Assembly (NCBI GenBank): GCA_947458795.1
Contig: CANHCD010000109.1
Location: forward strand, 1-7,005
Direction of reading: 5' to 3'
Length of the DNA: 7,005 bases
DNA from: Cyclobacteriaceae bacterium
GTDB taxonomy: Bacteria; Bacteroidota; Bacteroidia; Cytophagales; Cyclobacteriaceae
The notes beneath the pieces are model-generated. The model saw only the letters and a list, made by a program, of their open reading frames with translations. It did no database searches and was not told where the DNA came from. This document shows positions 1-6,041 of the stretch, piece after piece; positions within the stretch are counted from its first letter, which is position 1, and every line of letters begins with the position of its first letter. A program made the translations under genes and the position numbers.

Positions 1-1557
1 CTGGTTCCTGACTTTTACGGAGGAGGAAGCACCACCCCGCTCCCGAAAGACTCTGCATCCGAAAAAGCCCTCCGAAATCAAGGCCTAGAGCCCGCACAAG
101 TCAATGATTTCGTCAAAGGAGCACCCACCTACTGGGGAGACCAACCCTTCACTGGCGGACCTATTTACGGCAGTGCAATTCTGGTATTCCTAGCCATCTT
201 AGGCATCTGGGTAGCACCACGTGCCAGCCTAATCACTTTTGGGTCCATCATTGTGCTATCTCTGATGCTCAGCTGGGGTAAAAATTTGGCCTGGTTCAAC
301 TACACTTTATTTGACATTTTACCCGGCTACAACAAGTTTAGAGCCGTATCCATGGCATTGGGCATGACGCTTTTCGCGATTCCAGTACTTGGGATGATTG
401 CCTTGGAAAAACTGACTCAAACCAAAGCACTAAAGCCCCTACTGATTTCAGGAGGGATAGTGGCCGGGATTACCCTGCTGCTGGCTGTCATAGGAACTGC
501 ATTCTTCCGTTTTGAAGGAGCCGGAGATGCTAACTATCCAGATTGGCTCGTCACGGCGCTTCAAGCAGACCGCAAGGAGCTACTCTCCTCCTCCGCTTGG
601 AAAAGCTTCGCCTTTGTTGCACTTGCGATTGGCGCAATTTTCTTTTACCTCAAAGGCAAAATCTCAGAAAGCATCCTGGGGATTGGCTTAATTGTCTTAA
701 TCACCCTAGATGTGTGGACCATCAACCGCCGCTACCTCAATGACGACTCCTTCAAGGGAAATCCATCTCGCGAGTTTTTTGCGGAGACTCCTGCCGAAAA
801 ATCAATTGCTACGGACAAAGGCTACTTCCGAGTTCTCCCGCTCACAGAAGGGCTCACCCAGGGGGCACGCACCAGCTACCGATTCAAAAGCCTAGGCGGT
901 TACCATGGCGCCAAACTTCGCCGTTACCAGGATTTAGTGGACTACCAGATGGAGTTTGAGTTGCAAGACTTTATCAAAAAAGCAAAGGAAGGCAACTTTG
1001 ACTGGGCAAGCATGGGCACGATCAACATGCTCAACACCAAGTACCTCATTGCTGGAGCAGATAGCAAGGCGGTATTTGAAAACCCGGAAGCAAATGGCCC
1101 TGCATGGGTTCCTAGCCAACTAGTCCCTGTAAGCAGCAACAAAGAAGAAATGGACAAGCTGGGAAGCATCGACACCAAAGCACAAGCCACAATCAATAGC
1201 AAAGAGTTTGGAGCACAAAAAGCAGGTGCAGGAAAAATTAGCCTTACCAAGCATAGCCCGAACGAAATGACCTACCGCGCAGAAATGACCACGGCCGGAT
1301 TGGGCGTATTTTCGGAAATCTACTACCCAGCAGGCTGGACCGCCAAGTTGGATGGTAAGGAAGTTCCCATCCTTCGAGCCAACTACTTGCTTCGTGGCCT
1401 TTCGCTTCCTGCGGGAACTCACGAAATAGTCTTTACCTTTGCCCCTGCGAGTTACACCGCCACCAAAACACCCATGATCCTGTTCCAGTATGCATTGGTG
1501 ATTTTGTTGATCGCTGGACTAGTTACCACCTACAGAAAATCAGATGCAAGCCGCTGA
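1..1557 (+). CDS. YfhO family membrane protein, C-terminal part (5' end outside window)
   Basis: The frame is open from base 1, so only the C-terminal 518 residues are visible; full-length Bacteroidota relatives are usually about 800 residues. A GTG at 253 could be taken as a start, but it lies inside a membrane helix and coding clearly continues upstream, including the YWGDQPFTGGP stretch typical of this family (fragment residues 44-54). Hydrophobic helices are visible at about 53-73, 75-92, 116-135, 146-168, 200-217 and 222-240. A large non-membrane domain follows, with GGYHGAKLRRYQ (about 299-310) and the family hallmark TINMLNTKYLI (340-350). A beta-rich segment (YYPAGWTAKLDGKEVPI) precedes one last helix (491-510) and a short basic tail. 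The family is related to GT-C glycosyltransferases, and Bacillus YfhO takes part in glycosylating envelope polymers. The exact substrate here is unknown. It is probably co-transcribed with the overlapping methyltransferase. Confidence 0.93.
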   Translation: MVPDFYGGGSTTPLPKDSASEKALRNQGLEPAQVNDFVKGAPTYWGDQPFTGGPIYGSAILVFLAILGIWVAPRASLITFGSIIVLSLMLSWGKNLAWFNYTLFDILPGYNKFRAVSMALGMTLFAIPVLGMIALEKLTQTKALKPLLISGGIVAGITLLLAVIGTAFFRFEGAGDANYPDWLVTALQADRKELLSSSAWKSFAFVALAIGAIFFYLKGKISESILGIGLIVLITLDVWTINRRYLNDDSFKGNPSREFFAETPAEKSIATDKGYFRVLPLTEGLTQGARTSYRFKSLGGYHGAKLRRYQDLVDYQMEFELQDFIKKAKEGNFDWASMGTINMLNTKYLIAGADSKAVFENPEANGPAWVPSQLVPVSSNKEEMDKLGSIDTKAQATINSKEFGAQKAGAGKISLTKHSPNEMTYRAEMTTAGLGVFSEIYYPAGWTAKLDGKEVPILRANYLLRGLSLPAGTHEIVFTFAPASYTATKTPMILFQYALVILLIAGLVTTYRKSDASR

Positions 1558-2269
1558 AGAACAAGATAAAGTCGTTCGCTTCTACGACCAATTTGCCGAG
1601 AAGCAAGAAAAAACAGGCATCAACTCCAGGCATTTGAGTATCCTGGATAAGGCGAAGCAGGCTGGACTGAAATCCAATCACCGGATTTTGGAGGTAGGCT
1701 GTGGCATCGGAACCGTATCCCATCTCCTAGCTACCCAAGTTCCTCAAGGAAAGGTACTTGCGGTAGATATTTCCCCAGAAAGTATTGAGAAGGCTCGAGT
1801 GCTCTGGAAAAAACAAGGCAACTTGAAGTTTGACGTGTCAGACATGTCCGATTTCAATCTCCCTGGAGAAACCTTCGATTTTTTTGTGTTCCCAGACGTA
1901 TTGGAACACATTCCAGTTGCTCAACATGCACGCTTGTTTGAAAATATTCAGCGCCATGCGCACGCCGACTCGGTGGTCCTAATTCACATTCCTGCTCCCC
2001 GGTACCTGGAGTGGATGATCGCCAATCAGCCGGAAAAACTTCAGGTAATTGACCAGCCGCTAGACACAGGAGCCCTAGTGCAGACCTTGGGAGCATCCGG
2101 TTTTTATTTGGAAAAAATGGAGACTTACGCGCTCTTTTTCCAAGAAAAGGACTACCAATATTTTGTGTTCCGTGCCAACAAATCGGTGCAGCAATCTACC
2201 GCAAAAAGTAAGTGGCAGGTCCTTAAAGAACGAATTCTCATCCGTTTGAAATACGGAATCAGCAGTTAA
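1544..2269 (+). CDS. class I SAM-dependent methyltransferase
   Basis: This 241-residue protein has a Rossmann-type methyltransferase fold. Motif I, ILEVGCGIG, is at residues 48-56. An acidic residue after strand 2 (VLAVDIS, Asp74) probably binds the SAM ribose. DVSDMSDF (97-104) fits the adenine-contacting motif, and FPDVLEHIP (116-124) fits motif IV with the common D-x-L-E-H-I signature. This pattern is seen in UbiG-like and Methyltransf_11/23-like enzymes. The acceptor cannot be read from the sequence. The C-terminus (about 213-241) is rich in Lys and Arg and has no membrane helix, so the enzyme is probably cytoplasmic, perhaps associated with the inner face of the membrane. Its ATG lies inside the yfhO-like gene, overlapping it by 14 bp in another frame, which suggests translational coupling. 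No good start lies between this ATG and motif I. The neighbourhood suggests modification of a glycan or lipid intermediate; this is inference. Confidence 0.92.
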   Translation: MQAAEEQDKVVRFYDQFAEKQEKTGINSRHLSILDKAKQAGLKSNHRILEVGCGIGTVSHLLATQVPQGKVLAVDISPESIEKARVLWKKQGNLKFDVSDMSDFNLPGETFDFFVFPDVLEHIPVAQHARLFENIQRHAHADSVVLIHIPAPRYLEWMIANQPEKLQVIDQPLDTGALVQTLGASGFYLEKMETYALFFQEKDYQYFVFRANKSVQQSTAKSKWQVLKERILIRLKYGISS

Positions 2270-2280
2270 TCAACATACCC

Positions 2281-2799
2281 ATGGAAATCAAAGCCGGTAC
2301 GGTGGTAGGGCTTACCTACGAACTCAAGGTGAGCAAGGAAGAAGATGATATCGAGTCCGCACCCTTTAGTGTAGAAGTACGAGATGAAGAGGATCCTTTT
2401 CAGTTTCTTTTTGGACAAAGTGGGCTACCCGAAAAATTTGAGGAGCTACTCCAAGGGAAAAAATTGAAAGAGGCGTTTTCCTTTACCTTGACCACAGCAG
2501 AAGCCTATGGTGAAGCGGATGAAGAGCTATTGGTAACCTTGCCCGTAGAGCAGTTTTCCAAGGAAAGAGGCTTCAGCCCAACCATGCTTGAGGAAGGTAA
2601 TTTTCTCCCACTCGTGGACGAAAACGGCTATCCCATGCAGGCGAAGGTTTTGAAAAATTTAGGAGAAGAGTTGCTCCTCGACTTCAACCATCCCTTAGTT
2701 GGATTTGACCTGCACTTTGAGGGCAAAGTCATCGAAGTACGCAAAGCCACCAAAAAAGAAATCGAGCAGGGGCATGTGGAAGAAGAAAATAGAAATTAG
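2281..2799 (+). CDS. slyD: SlyD-type FKBP peptidyl-prolyl cis-trans isomerase
   Basis: This 172-residue cytoplasmic protein has the SlyD layout: an FKBP half-domain, an inserted flap (IF) chaperone domain, then the closing FKBP strand. FLFGQSGLPEKFEELLQGKK (42-61) corresponds to the FKBP segment normally reading hG.G.LI.GLE.AL.G; the usual Gly before Glu is Lys-Phe here. AYGEADEELLVTLPVEQF (75-92) is the conserved AYGE..E motif leading into the IF domain (about 85-135). DFNHPLVGFDLHFEGKVIEV (134-153) and ATKKEIEQGH (156-165) match the end of E. coli SlyD closely. The metal-binding His/Cys tail of enterobacterial SlyD is absent; the protein ends in EEENRN. Expected role: proline isomerisation and holdase activity during folding. 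The segment at 19-40 is unusually acidic. It starts 11 bp after the methyltransferase, so it probably shares its transcript. No Shine-Dalgarno sequence is visible; the ATG directly follows CCC. Confidence 0.9.
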   Translation: MEIKAGTVVGLTYELKVSKEEDDIESAPFSVEVRDEEDPFQFLFGQSGLPEKFEELLQGKKLKEAFSFTLTTAEAYGEADEELLVTLPVEQFSKERGFSPTMLEEGNFLPLVDENGYPMQAKVLKNLGEELLLDFNHPLVGFDLHFEGKVIEVRKATKKEIEQGHVEEENRN

Positions 2800-2887
2800 G
2801 TAGAAATACAGTAGAAAAGGACTTCGCTTCGCTTCGTGAAATAAATGGAAATAGCAGCAGAATCTTCTATTTCAACTTATTTCTATT
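2788..2887. repeat. long imperfect inverted repeat at the slyD 3' end
   Basis: Left arm 2788-2808 (AATAGAAATTAGGTAGAAAT then A) pairs with right arm 2868-2887 (TATTTCAACTTATTTCTATT). Eighteen base pairs form, beginning with nine in a row, with two mismatches and one bulged base. The left arm includes the last codons and the TAG stop of slyD. The 59-base loop contains three tandem copies of CTTCG (2822-2836) and a smaller inverted pair, GAAATAG (2848-2854) with CTATTTC (2867-2873), which competes with the larger stem. It may be a transcript-end structure for slyD or a copy of a dispersed palindromic repeat; one copy cannot decide between them. Confidence 0.6.
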
Positions 2888-2948
2888 GCATTTCGATTGA
2901 GATTCAATTAGTTAAAACCACTAAGGATATTTACTACCATTTTCTCAA

Positions 2949-2978
2949 AAATAATTGAGGTTTAAACCTCAACTATTT
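2949..2978 (-). terminator. palindrome, probable terminator of the minus-strand ABC gene
   Basis: TTGAGGTTTAAACCTCAA (2955-2972) is a perfect 18-bp palindrome. With its A/T flanks it extends to 15-base arms (2949-2963 and 2964-2978) with a single mismatch. It begins 35 bp beyond the stop of the minus-strand ABC ATPase. On that strand the hairpin runs out into TTATTTTTGAG, a T-rich tail suited to intrinsic termination. On the plus strand the following bases are less T-rich, so any stop for slyD transcripts would be weaker. The loop can only be a few bases of TTTAAA. A protein-binding site is the alternative reading. Confidence 0.5.
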
Positions 2979-3012
2979 CTTGGTACTTGGTTCTTCGTAC
3001 TATATACTTTTT

Positions 3013-3972
3013 CTAGGATTTCAGCACCAATATTTTTTCTTCCTGCACATGCAGGTAGACGCGGTCGCCGATCTGGTATTTTCTGGCTGGGTCATCCACT
3101 TCCCAAAGCTGTCCTCCTTCCCGCAGCTTCACTTGCAACGTATTGTAGTGCACCAAAAACCGTTGGTCGACCACATGCCCTACAAGACCACCTCGGGTGC
3201 GGATGCGAATGTCGGCTGGTCGGATAAAGGCTTGCTCTCGGTCTGGGAGGGCATTGATGGACGAAAACAGTCGTGCCACATACTTCGATTTGGGTTGCTC
3301 ACATAGTGCCTTGGAGTTTCCTTTCTGGGTGATTTTTCCTTTTTGAAGGACTACCAAGGAATCCGTAAGCCAAAGTGCATCGTCCAAGTCATGGGTCACA
3401 AAGATCACGGTGGTACCCATCTCTTGAAGGAGCTCCTTCAATTCCTGAATCAACTTTCTTTTCTGAATCGCATCCAAGTGACTAAAAGGCTCGTCTAGCA
3501 GCAGCACCTCCGGCTCTACCGCCAAGGCCTGCGCAATGGCCACCTTTTGCTGCTGCCCTCCGCTGAGCTGCTTGGGAAGTCGGTCCTTGTAAGGAGTCAA
3601 GCCGAGTCGATCCAGCAAGTGCGCCACCCGCTGCTTTCGGTACCCTTCTTCGTAGTTCAACAGCGGACGCGTGATATTCTCCTCCACGGTCGTATTCGGA
3701 AAGAGTTGGTAATCTTGATGGATCAGTTTGATCTCATCGTAGCCCGGTACCAATTTTTCCGCAGGGCTTTCAATTTTCTTCCCTCCAAGGAGCACTTCAC
3801 CAGAGGTTTGTGTCAGCAGGCCTGCTGCGATGCGCAGAAGCGTACTTTTGCCCGAACCACTTTCTCCAATGATGGAGACAAACTCGCCCTTGGCCAGCTC
3901 CAGATTAAATTCCTGCAAGGCAATATGTGAATCATAGGATTTGGTGAGCGCGCGGAGAGAAAAATAGGACAT
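3013..3972 (-). CDS. ABC transporter ATP-binding protein with C-terminal TOBE-like domain
   Basis: This 319-residue ATPase carries every motif of an active ABC nucleotide-binding domain: Walker A GESGSGKST (36-44), Q-loop Gln86 in HQDYQLFPN, signature LSGGQ (136-140), Walker B VLLLDEP (156-162) with catalytic Glu161, D-loop SHLD (164-167) and switch His194 in VTHDLDDA. After about residue 240 there is an extra domain beginning AFIRPADIRIRTRGG and continuing through VKLREGGQLWEVDD to GDRVYLHVQEEKILVL. It resembles the TOBE domain of MalK/CysA/PotA/FbpC-type importers. The usual partners, a permease and a binding protein, are not in the window, so the substrate (metal, anion, polyamine or sugar) cannot be assigned. 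It lies 150 bp downstream of the SDR gene on the same strand and could be read from its own promoter; an inverted repeat lies 20-41 bp before the ATG. The ATG at 3972 gives the normal N-terminus for the fold. Confidence 0.92.
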   Translation of the reverse strand: MSYFSLRALTKSYDSHIALQEFNLELAKGEFVSIIGESGSGKSTLLRIAAGLLTQTSGEVLLGGKKIESPAEKLVPGYDEIKLIHQDYQLFPNTTVEENITRPLLNYEEGYRKQRVAHLLDRLGLTPYKDRLPKQLSGGQQQKVAIAQALAVEPEVLLLDEPFSHLDAIQKRKLIQELKELLQEMGTTVIFVTHDLDDALWLTDSLVVLQKGKITQKGNSKALCEQPKSKYVARLFSSINALPDREQAFIRPADIRIRTRGGLVGHVVDQRFLVHYNTLQVKLREGGQLWEVDDPARKYQIGDRVYLHVQEEKILVLKS

Positions 3973-3991
3973 AGGGGTACGGAATGAAATG

Positions 3992-4013
3992 AGTGATAGT
4001 GCCTTTGATCACT
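3992..4013. promoter_or_regulatory. inverted repeat upstream of the ABC ATPase gene, possible operator
   Basis: AGTGAT (3992-3997) and ATCACT (4008-4013) form a perfect 6-bp inverted repeat with a 10-base spacer, located 20-41 bp before the minus-strand ATG at 3972. The site falls where an operator or a leader hairpin would lie. The half-sites recall CRP-type GTGA/TCAC, but the 12-base gap between GTGA and TCAC is too long for a CRP site. No regulator is encoded nearby. Six-base arms can occur by chance. Confidence 0.25.
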
Positions 4014-4122
4014 TCTAAGATAAAGAGGGTTTTTGGATTTTTCCCATATCCCGCTTTCCCCCTTTTTTCACTTTTCATTCTGCTCGAAATTCATGCCTAC
4101 TGTTCCATTCCTAGGGTACTGC

Positions 4123-4881
4123 TCAGTAAGCAAGCCATCCCCCGTCGGCAACGAGCGTTTCTCCATTGACGAAGGAAGCGTCATCCGAAGCGAGAAATAA
4201 GGCAGCCTTGGCAAGCTCCTCTGGCTCCCCCATTCGGGGCATGGAGGCTGCTCCACTGCTACACAATGCGGCTCCTTCTGCATCAGGATGGGCATCAATC
4301 ATGATGTTGGTATTCACCCCACCTGGAGCGAGCACATTGCAACGGATGCCTTTTTGAGCATACATAAAACCGATGTTTTTGCTCATCCCAATCAAGGCAT
4401 GTTTGGAGGTGGTATAGGCCAATCCAGCACGCGATCCTGCAATGCCCCCAATGGAAGAAATATTGATAATACTGCCCTTGCCTTGGATCAGCATCTGGGC
4501 TATTGCTAATCGGCAGGCATAAAATGGCCCGTTTAGGTTGATCGCCAGAATTTTTTCCCAAAGGGCATCAGTCACCTTTTCCAGAGGCATAAAATCATCC
4601 ATAATGCCCGCATTGTTGACTAGAATATCGAGGGTGCCGTATTCATGTATAGTGGCCTCCACGAGACGTTTGACCTGATGAGGATCAGACACATCACAAG
4701 CCAAGCCCAAGGCATGTCCTCCCTTGTGTCGAATTTGCTTGGCCACTTCTTCAGCGGCTTCCCCATTCAAATCGGCTACCACTACTTTGGCACCCTCCTG
4801 GGCAAAAAGTAGGGCGATGGCTTTTCCTATTCCGGAGGCTGCACCCGTAATGAGCGCGCTGGAATTTTCTAGTTTTTTCAT
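4123..4881 (-). CDS. SDR family NAD(P)-dependent oxidoreductase
   Basis: This is a classical short-chain dehydrogenase of 252 residues, a normal length for the family. The nucleotide-binding TGAASGIG is at 12-19. Asp37 at the end of strand 2 (VVVADL) favours NAD(H) over NADP(H). NNAG is at 89-92. The catalytic set is Asn115 (INLNG), Ser143 (NISS), Tyr156 and Lys160 (YTTSK). The C-terminal VNGETLVADGGW is also typical. Best-hit names would be of the glucose-1-dehydrogenase or 3-oxoacyl-reductase type, but the substrate cannot be inferred. I chose the ATG at 4881; an in-frame ATG at 4920 would add 13 residues (MKHLFVSQLN...) that do not fit the family, whereas MKKLENSSALITG is a standard SDR beginning. 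It is the first gene of the minus-strand pair, with the ABC ATPase 150 bp downstream, and diverges from the DUF2911 gene. No clear terminator was seen after it. Confidence 0.93.
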   Translation of the reverse strand: MKKLENSSALITGAASGIGKAIALLFAQEGAKVVVADLNGEAAEEVAKQIRHKGGHALGLACDVSDPHQVKRLVEATIHEYGTLDILVNNAGIMDDFMPLEKVTDALWEKILAINLNGPFYACRLAIAQMLIQGKGSIINISSIGGIAGSRAGLAYTTSKHALIGMSKNIGFMYAQKGIRCNVLAPGGVNTNIMIDAHPDAEGAALCSSGAASMPRMGEPEELAKAALFLASDDASFVNGETLVADGGWLAY

Positions 4882-5143
4882 AAAATAGCAGTTTAACTGA
4901 GATACGAATAAGTGCTTCAAAGGACTCCAAAAAAGGGTTGCTGGAGCAATAATCTTGCTCTCTTGGTCCAGGATTATTTCCTTAAAATCAAGGCAACCAC
5001 ATGCGCTCCAGGAGCAACCGTCAAGGTAGGTGATTCTGAATCGTCAATTGCTGACAAAAATCAGTTGTTATGCTTTTTCTTTGGTGGCCAAACAACCCGC
5101 TACTTTTTTTGTTAGTTTCGCATACTAAAACATCTACACACCC
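4882..5143. promoter_or_regulatory. divergent intergenic region with several short palindromes
   Basis: This 262-bp gap must hold promoters for the SDR gene (leftward) and the DUF2911 gene (rightward). Short symmetric elements lie along it: TTGCTGGAGCAA (4938-4949), a 10-bp stem with one G-U pair (4948-4957 with 4969-4978, loop 11), GCTCCAGGAGC (5005-5015), GATTCTGAATC (5032-5042), GTCA/TGAC (5043-5055) and TTTGGTGGCCAAA (5080-5092). A 67-codon open frame at 4912-5115 has no recognisable features and is not called as a gene. Confidence 0.4.
5080..5120 (+). promoter_or_regulatory. possible Bacteroidota-type promoter for the DUF2911 gene
   Basis: Bacteroidota promoters have a -33 TTTG and a -7 TAnnTTTG. 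TTTG at 5080-5083 lies 17 bases before TACTTTTT (5101-5108), which matches seven of eight -7 positions. TAGTTTCG (5113-5120), 24 bases before the ATG, also matches seven of eight but has no well-placed -33 element. Either could serve; the assignment is by motif only. Confidence 0.35.
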
Positions 5144-5740
5144 ATGAAAAATACCCTTTCTTTTCTGTTGACCTTAACCTTGTTAGTGGTCGGATCTATC
5201 ACAGCCCAAGCACAGCTTCAACAGCCTGCTGCTAGCCCTGCAGCGCATGTAAGCCAGGTGGTTGGCTTCACCAAAATCAGCATCGACTACTCTTCTCCTG
5301 CAGTGAAAGGCAGAAAAGTATTTGGTGGAATCATCAAATATGGCGAAAGCTGGAGAGCTGGTGCCAATGGCCAGACCATCATCGAATTCAGCACTGCTGT
5401 AAGTGTAGGTGGTAAAAACCTAGCTGCTGGTAAGTATTCTATTTTTGTAACTCCTGCAGCTTCTGGTGAGTGGACCATCCACCTCAACAAAAAAGCAGAG
5501 AGCATCTACAGCTACATGAAAGACAATAAGATCGATGAGGCAGCACTTGCTGCAGACGATGCAGTAGCTGTAAAGGCAACCCCTGCAACTGTAGCTGCTA
5601 CCGAGCGTCTTCAGTACCACATTTCTGCTGGCAACAACAAGGTAGCGCAAGTAACCCTAGCTTGGGAAACTGCTGCAGTCTCTTTTATGGTAGACACCTT
5701 GGTAGATTTGAAAATGGAGCAGTTTAAAAACCAGTTTTAA
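5144..5740 (+). CDS. secreted DUF2911 domain-containing protein
   Basis: This 198-residue protein begins with a clear signal peptide: KN, a hydrophobic core LSFLLTLTLLVVGSIT, and a probable cleavage after AQA (residue 23). The mature part is a DUF2911 domain, common in Bacteroidota and of unknown function. Conserved blocks are VGFTKISIDYSSPAVKGR (40-57), KVFGG, GESWRAGANGQTIIEF (67-82), LAAGKYSIF (93-101) and EWTIHLNKK (109-117). No lipobox Cys is present, so it is probably periplasmic or exported rather than a lipoprotein. An in-frame TAA at 5126-5128 limits the start to the ATG at 5144, which directly follows CCC. Codon choice is strongly biased: 26 of 30 alanine codons are GCT or GCA, unlike the neighbouring genes, suggesting high expression. 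It is probably monocistronic, since a strong terminator follows. Confidence 0.93.
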   Translation: MKNTLSFLLTLTLLVVGSITAQAQLQQPAASPAAHVSQVVGFTKISIDYSSPAVKGRKVFGGIIKYGESWRAGANGQTIIEFSTAVSVGGKNLAAGKYSIFVTPAASGEWTIHLNKKAESIYSYMKDNKIDEAALAADDAVAVKATPATVAATERLQYHISAGNNKVAQVTLAWETAAVSFMVDTLVDLKMEQFKNQF

Positions 5741-5768
5741 TCTTTTCCGAGAAACACTTTAAGCTCCT

Positions 5769-5810
5769 AAAACTCCTACCTGGTTCATTCGAGGTAGGAG
5801 TTTTTTTTGT
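5769..5810 (+). terminator. strong intrinsic terminator after the DUF2911 gene
   Basis: A perfect 13-bp stem (5769-5781 AAAACTCCTACCT with 5792-5804 AGGTAGGAGTTTT) encloses a 10-base loop (5782-5791). It is followed by a run of eight T from 5801 to 5808. It starts 29 bp after the stop codon. The outer A/T pairs also make it partly functional on the opposite strand. It separates the DUF2911 transcript from the aldolase gene. Confidence 0.93.
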
Positions 5811-6041
5811 TGGTAAGCTAAATAAGCCATCTCCCTTCCCAATTTGGACTACCTTTTTAACCTTCAATCAAAAAATCTTCGGGATTTTAGATTTTTAATG
5901 TAATTTGAATCATTCGGAGGCATTCTTGAAAAAAGATAGCTTCTGAGGCAGCCAATGAATCCTTACCTAAGGAAGTTTGCCTGCCTAAATTTTATTTTTA
6001 GTACCCTAACTCATCTTGTGAATAACTGATTTCCATCCCGT
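5811..6041. other. AT-rich non-coding region upstream of the aldolase gene
   Basis: No credible gene was found here. It contains an AT-rich inverted pair, AAAAATCT (5871-5878) with AGATTTTT (5889-5896), in which a smaller stem AAAATC/GATTTT around TTCGG can also form. It also holds a nested inverted repeat at 5946-5986, listed separately. An AT-rich stretch at 5987-6000 (AAATTTTATTTTTA) is the likeliest place for a promoter -7 element, but no pair of boxes with good spacing was found. Confidence 0.5.
5946..5986. promoter_or_regulatory. nested inverted repeat, possible operator of the aldolase gene
   Basis: An outer pair AGGCAG (5946-5951) and CTGCCT (5981-5986) surrounds an inner palindrome CCTTACCTAAGG (5961-5972; 5-bp arms, 2-base centre). 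The structure lies 56-96 bp before the aldolase ATG, where an operator or activator site of a sugar catabolic operon would be expected. No regulator gene is in view, so the binding protein is unknown. Confidence 0.35.

Noticed and set aside
942..1422. Minus-strand open frames of about 100 codons within the YfhO gene
   Set aside because: They lie antisense to a well-supported conserved coding sequence and show no family motifs; they are shadows.
2822..2836. CTTCG x3 as a phase-variable or CRISPR-like repeat
   Set aside because: Three 5-bp copies in non-coding DNA are too few for CRISPR, and the tract is not in a coding frame or promoter spacer where length change would switch a gene.
3992..4013. 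CRP/FNR binding site
   Set aside because: The GTGA and TCAC half-sites are 12 bases apart, whereas a CRP site needs six. Kept only as a generic inverted repeat.
4882..4920. N-terminal extension of the SDR to the ATG at 4920
   Set aside because: The extra 13 residues do not resemble SDR proteins, which normally begin a few residues before the TGxxxGxG strand as they do from 4881.
4912..5115. 67-codon plus-strand open frame in the divergent intergenic region
   Set aside because: It has no recognisable domain, overlaps the likely promoter elements and palindromes, and its start falls at the upstream edge of the SDR gene. Its length is within what chance allows.
5871..5896. Second terminator or regulatory hairpin (AAAAATCT/AGATTTTT)
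   Set aside because: The arms are almost all A/T and the preceding transcript already ends at 5769-5810, so chance AT-richness explains it adequately.
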